Below, in pieces: positions 21,335 through 21,811 of a DNA stretch of 21,811 nt. Each line of letters opens with the position of its first letter. Position 1 is the stretch's first letter. Source of the stretch: JALZOC01 sp031361295 (GTDB lineage Bacteria; Acidobacteriota; Vicinamibacteria; Vicinamibacterales; 2-12-FULL-66-21). The stretch spans positions 1-21,811 of the forward strand of contig JANMCN010000215.1 of the NCBI GenBank assembly GCA_031361295.1. Reading direction: 5' to 3'. Below the pieces are notes generated by a model. That model made no database searches, had not been told where the DNA came from, and worked only from the letters and a program-made list of their open reading frames with translations. Made by a program: the position numbers and the translations under genes.

Positions 21335-21709
21335 ATGTGGATCCGAGCGGTGGCTCTCGTCACGTGCGTGCTCCCGGCCGCGTGCGGGGGCGCGTCTCCC
21401 GCGACACCCGGCGTCACGCCGTCCAATCCCGGCACGTTCACCATCAGCGCCGCCGGAGTCAGCCCGAAAGAGCTCACGGTGGTCCCGGGCACCAGGGTGC
21501 TGTTCGTCAACAGCGATACGCGACGCCACGACATGGCATCCGATCCCCATCCTGAGCACAGCGATTGCCGGGAGCTCGAACCGGTCGGCGGGCTGAACCC
21601 GGGGCAGAGTCGGGAGACCGAGAACCTGAACACGGTGAAGACGTGCGGGTTTCACGATCACGGCAGTCCGGACAATGCGGCGCTGAAGGGTCGCATCGTG
21701 ATCCGGTAA
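21335..21709 (+). CDS. Cupredoxin-like lipoprotein 2 (paralogue)
   Basis: A 124-residue protein from ATG 21335; longer in-frame starts exist upstream (21251), but they would cover the hairpin and spoil the signal sequence. Cys17 after LPAA is a weak lipobox. The body aligns with the preceding cupredoxin. Shared are HDMAS (H65), PHP-x-H-x-DC (H72, H75, C78) and TCGFHDH (C104, H107, H109). The position matching the axial methionine M133 of lipoprotein 1 is lysine here (ALKG, K118), so the copper site would differ in potential or be altered. No clear ribosome-binding site is seen. It looks like a tandem duplication that has since diverged. Confidence 0.8.
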   Translation: MWIRAVALVTCVLPAACGGASPATPGVTPSNPGTFTISAAGVSPKELTVVPGTRVLFVNSDTRRHDMASDPHPEHSDCRELEPVGGLNPGQSRETENLNTVKTCGFHDHGSPDNAALKGRIVIR

Positions 21710-21728
21710 TTCGGCCGGCCGCCTCGAG

Positions 21729-21811
21729 TCAGTAGTCGTACACGCCGCGTCCGGCCTTCCTGCCGAGGCGACCCGCCCTCACGTAGTCGGCGAGGAGCGG
21801 GCAGGGCCGGT
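21729..21811 (-). CDS. 3-hydroxyacyl-CoA dehydrogenase, C-terminal fragment (partial)
   Basis: Only the last 27 codons are in the window; the gene continues past the right edge on the minus strand. The reading frame ends in LLADYVRAGRLGRKAG then RGVYDY, the characteristic C-terminus of 3-hydroxybutyryl/3-hydroxyacyl-CoA dehydrogenases (the GRK-x-GRG-x-YDY motif). These enzymes act in beta-oxidation or butanoate metabolism. It converges on the cupredoxin gene with 19 bases between the stops. The family call rests on this short motif. Confidence 0.75.
   Translation of the reverse strand, partial: RPCPLLADYVRAGRLGRKAGRGVYDY

Overview
The window is a GC-rich, gene-dense bacterial chromosome segment. 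No phage, insertion sequence, CRISPR array, rRNA or tRNA was recognised. The gene content suggests a diderm: an Omp85-type outer-membrane protein, other beta-barrels, carboxypeptidase-regulatory-like repeats, many zinc-finger anti-sigma modules, sigma-54 activators and small cupredoxin lipoproteins. Acidobacteriota, perhaps the Vicinamibacteria, is my best guess. That is inference from gene style, not a database result.

Left part (1-5657). A CusF-like/SCO1-SenC fusion overlaps a hypothetical protein with a transglutaminase-like Cys-His-Asp pattern. A convergent small CPCC protein follows. Next comes a secreted protein with carboxypeptidase-regulatory-like (beta-sandwich) repeats, coupled to an endonuclease/exonuclease/phosphatase-fold protein. 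A two-gene operon then encodes a membrane SPFH (band-7) protein and a 56-residue Arc-type ribbon-helix-helix protein. Its promoter carries a 28-bp near-perfect palindrome.

Minus-strand operon (7933 down to 5665). It encodes an ECF sigma factor, a membrane anti-sigma factor with a zinc-binding (ZAS) motif, a membrane-anchored TlpA thioredoxin and a small Cys-containing protein. This looks like an envelope redox or stress regulon. A 359-bp intergenic region with several inverted repeats separates it from a divergent gene. That gene encodes a 1044-residue protein joining a HELTH metallopeptidase-like domain, a TolB-like propeller and an Omp85/D15 barrel. After it come a small soluble ZAS protein and a hotdog acyl-CoA thioesterase.

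Middle (12204-14430, minus strand). An IclR regulator, a 7Fe-type ferredoxin, NuoB and NuoI lie in order without the rest of complex I. Two oppositely oriented heptanucleotide repeat arrays sit between ferredoxin and nuoB. The IclR start region carries three alternating TTCCA/TGGAA half-sites.

Right part (14622-21811). A tightly overlapped set encodes a beta-barrel outer-membrane protein, a secreted cupredoxin-like protein, a membrane histidine kinase and an NtrC-type sigma-54 activator. A tandem 19-bp repeat follows, then a second beta-barrel (DUF5777-like) and two paralogous cupredoxin lipoproteins. Copper or electron-transfer proteins (CusF/Sco, three cupredoxins, ferredoxin) recur across the window. 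The barrel-cupredoxin-kinase-activator set is the most system-like arrangement. The window closes with the C-terminus of a 3-hydroxyacyl-CoA dehydrogenase on the minus strand.
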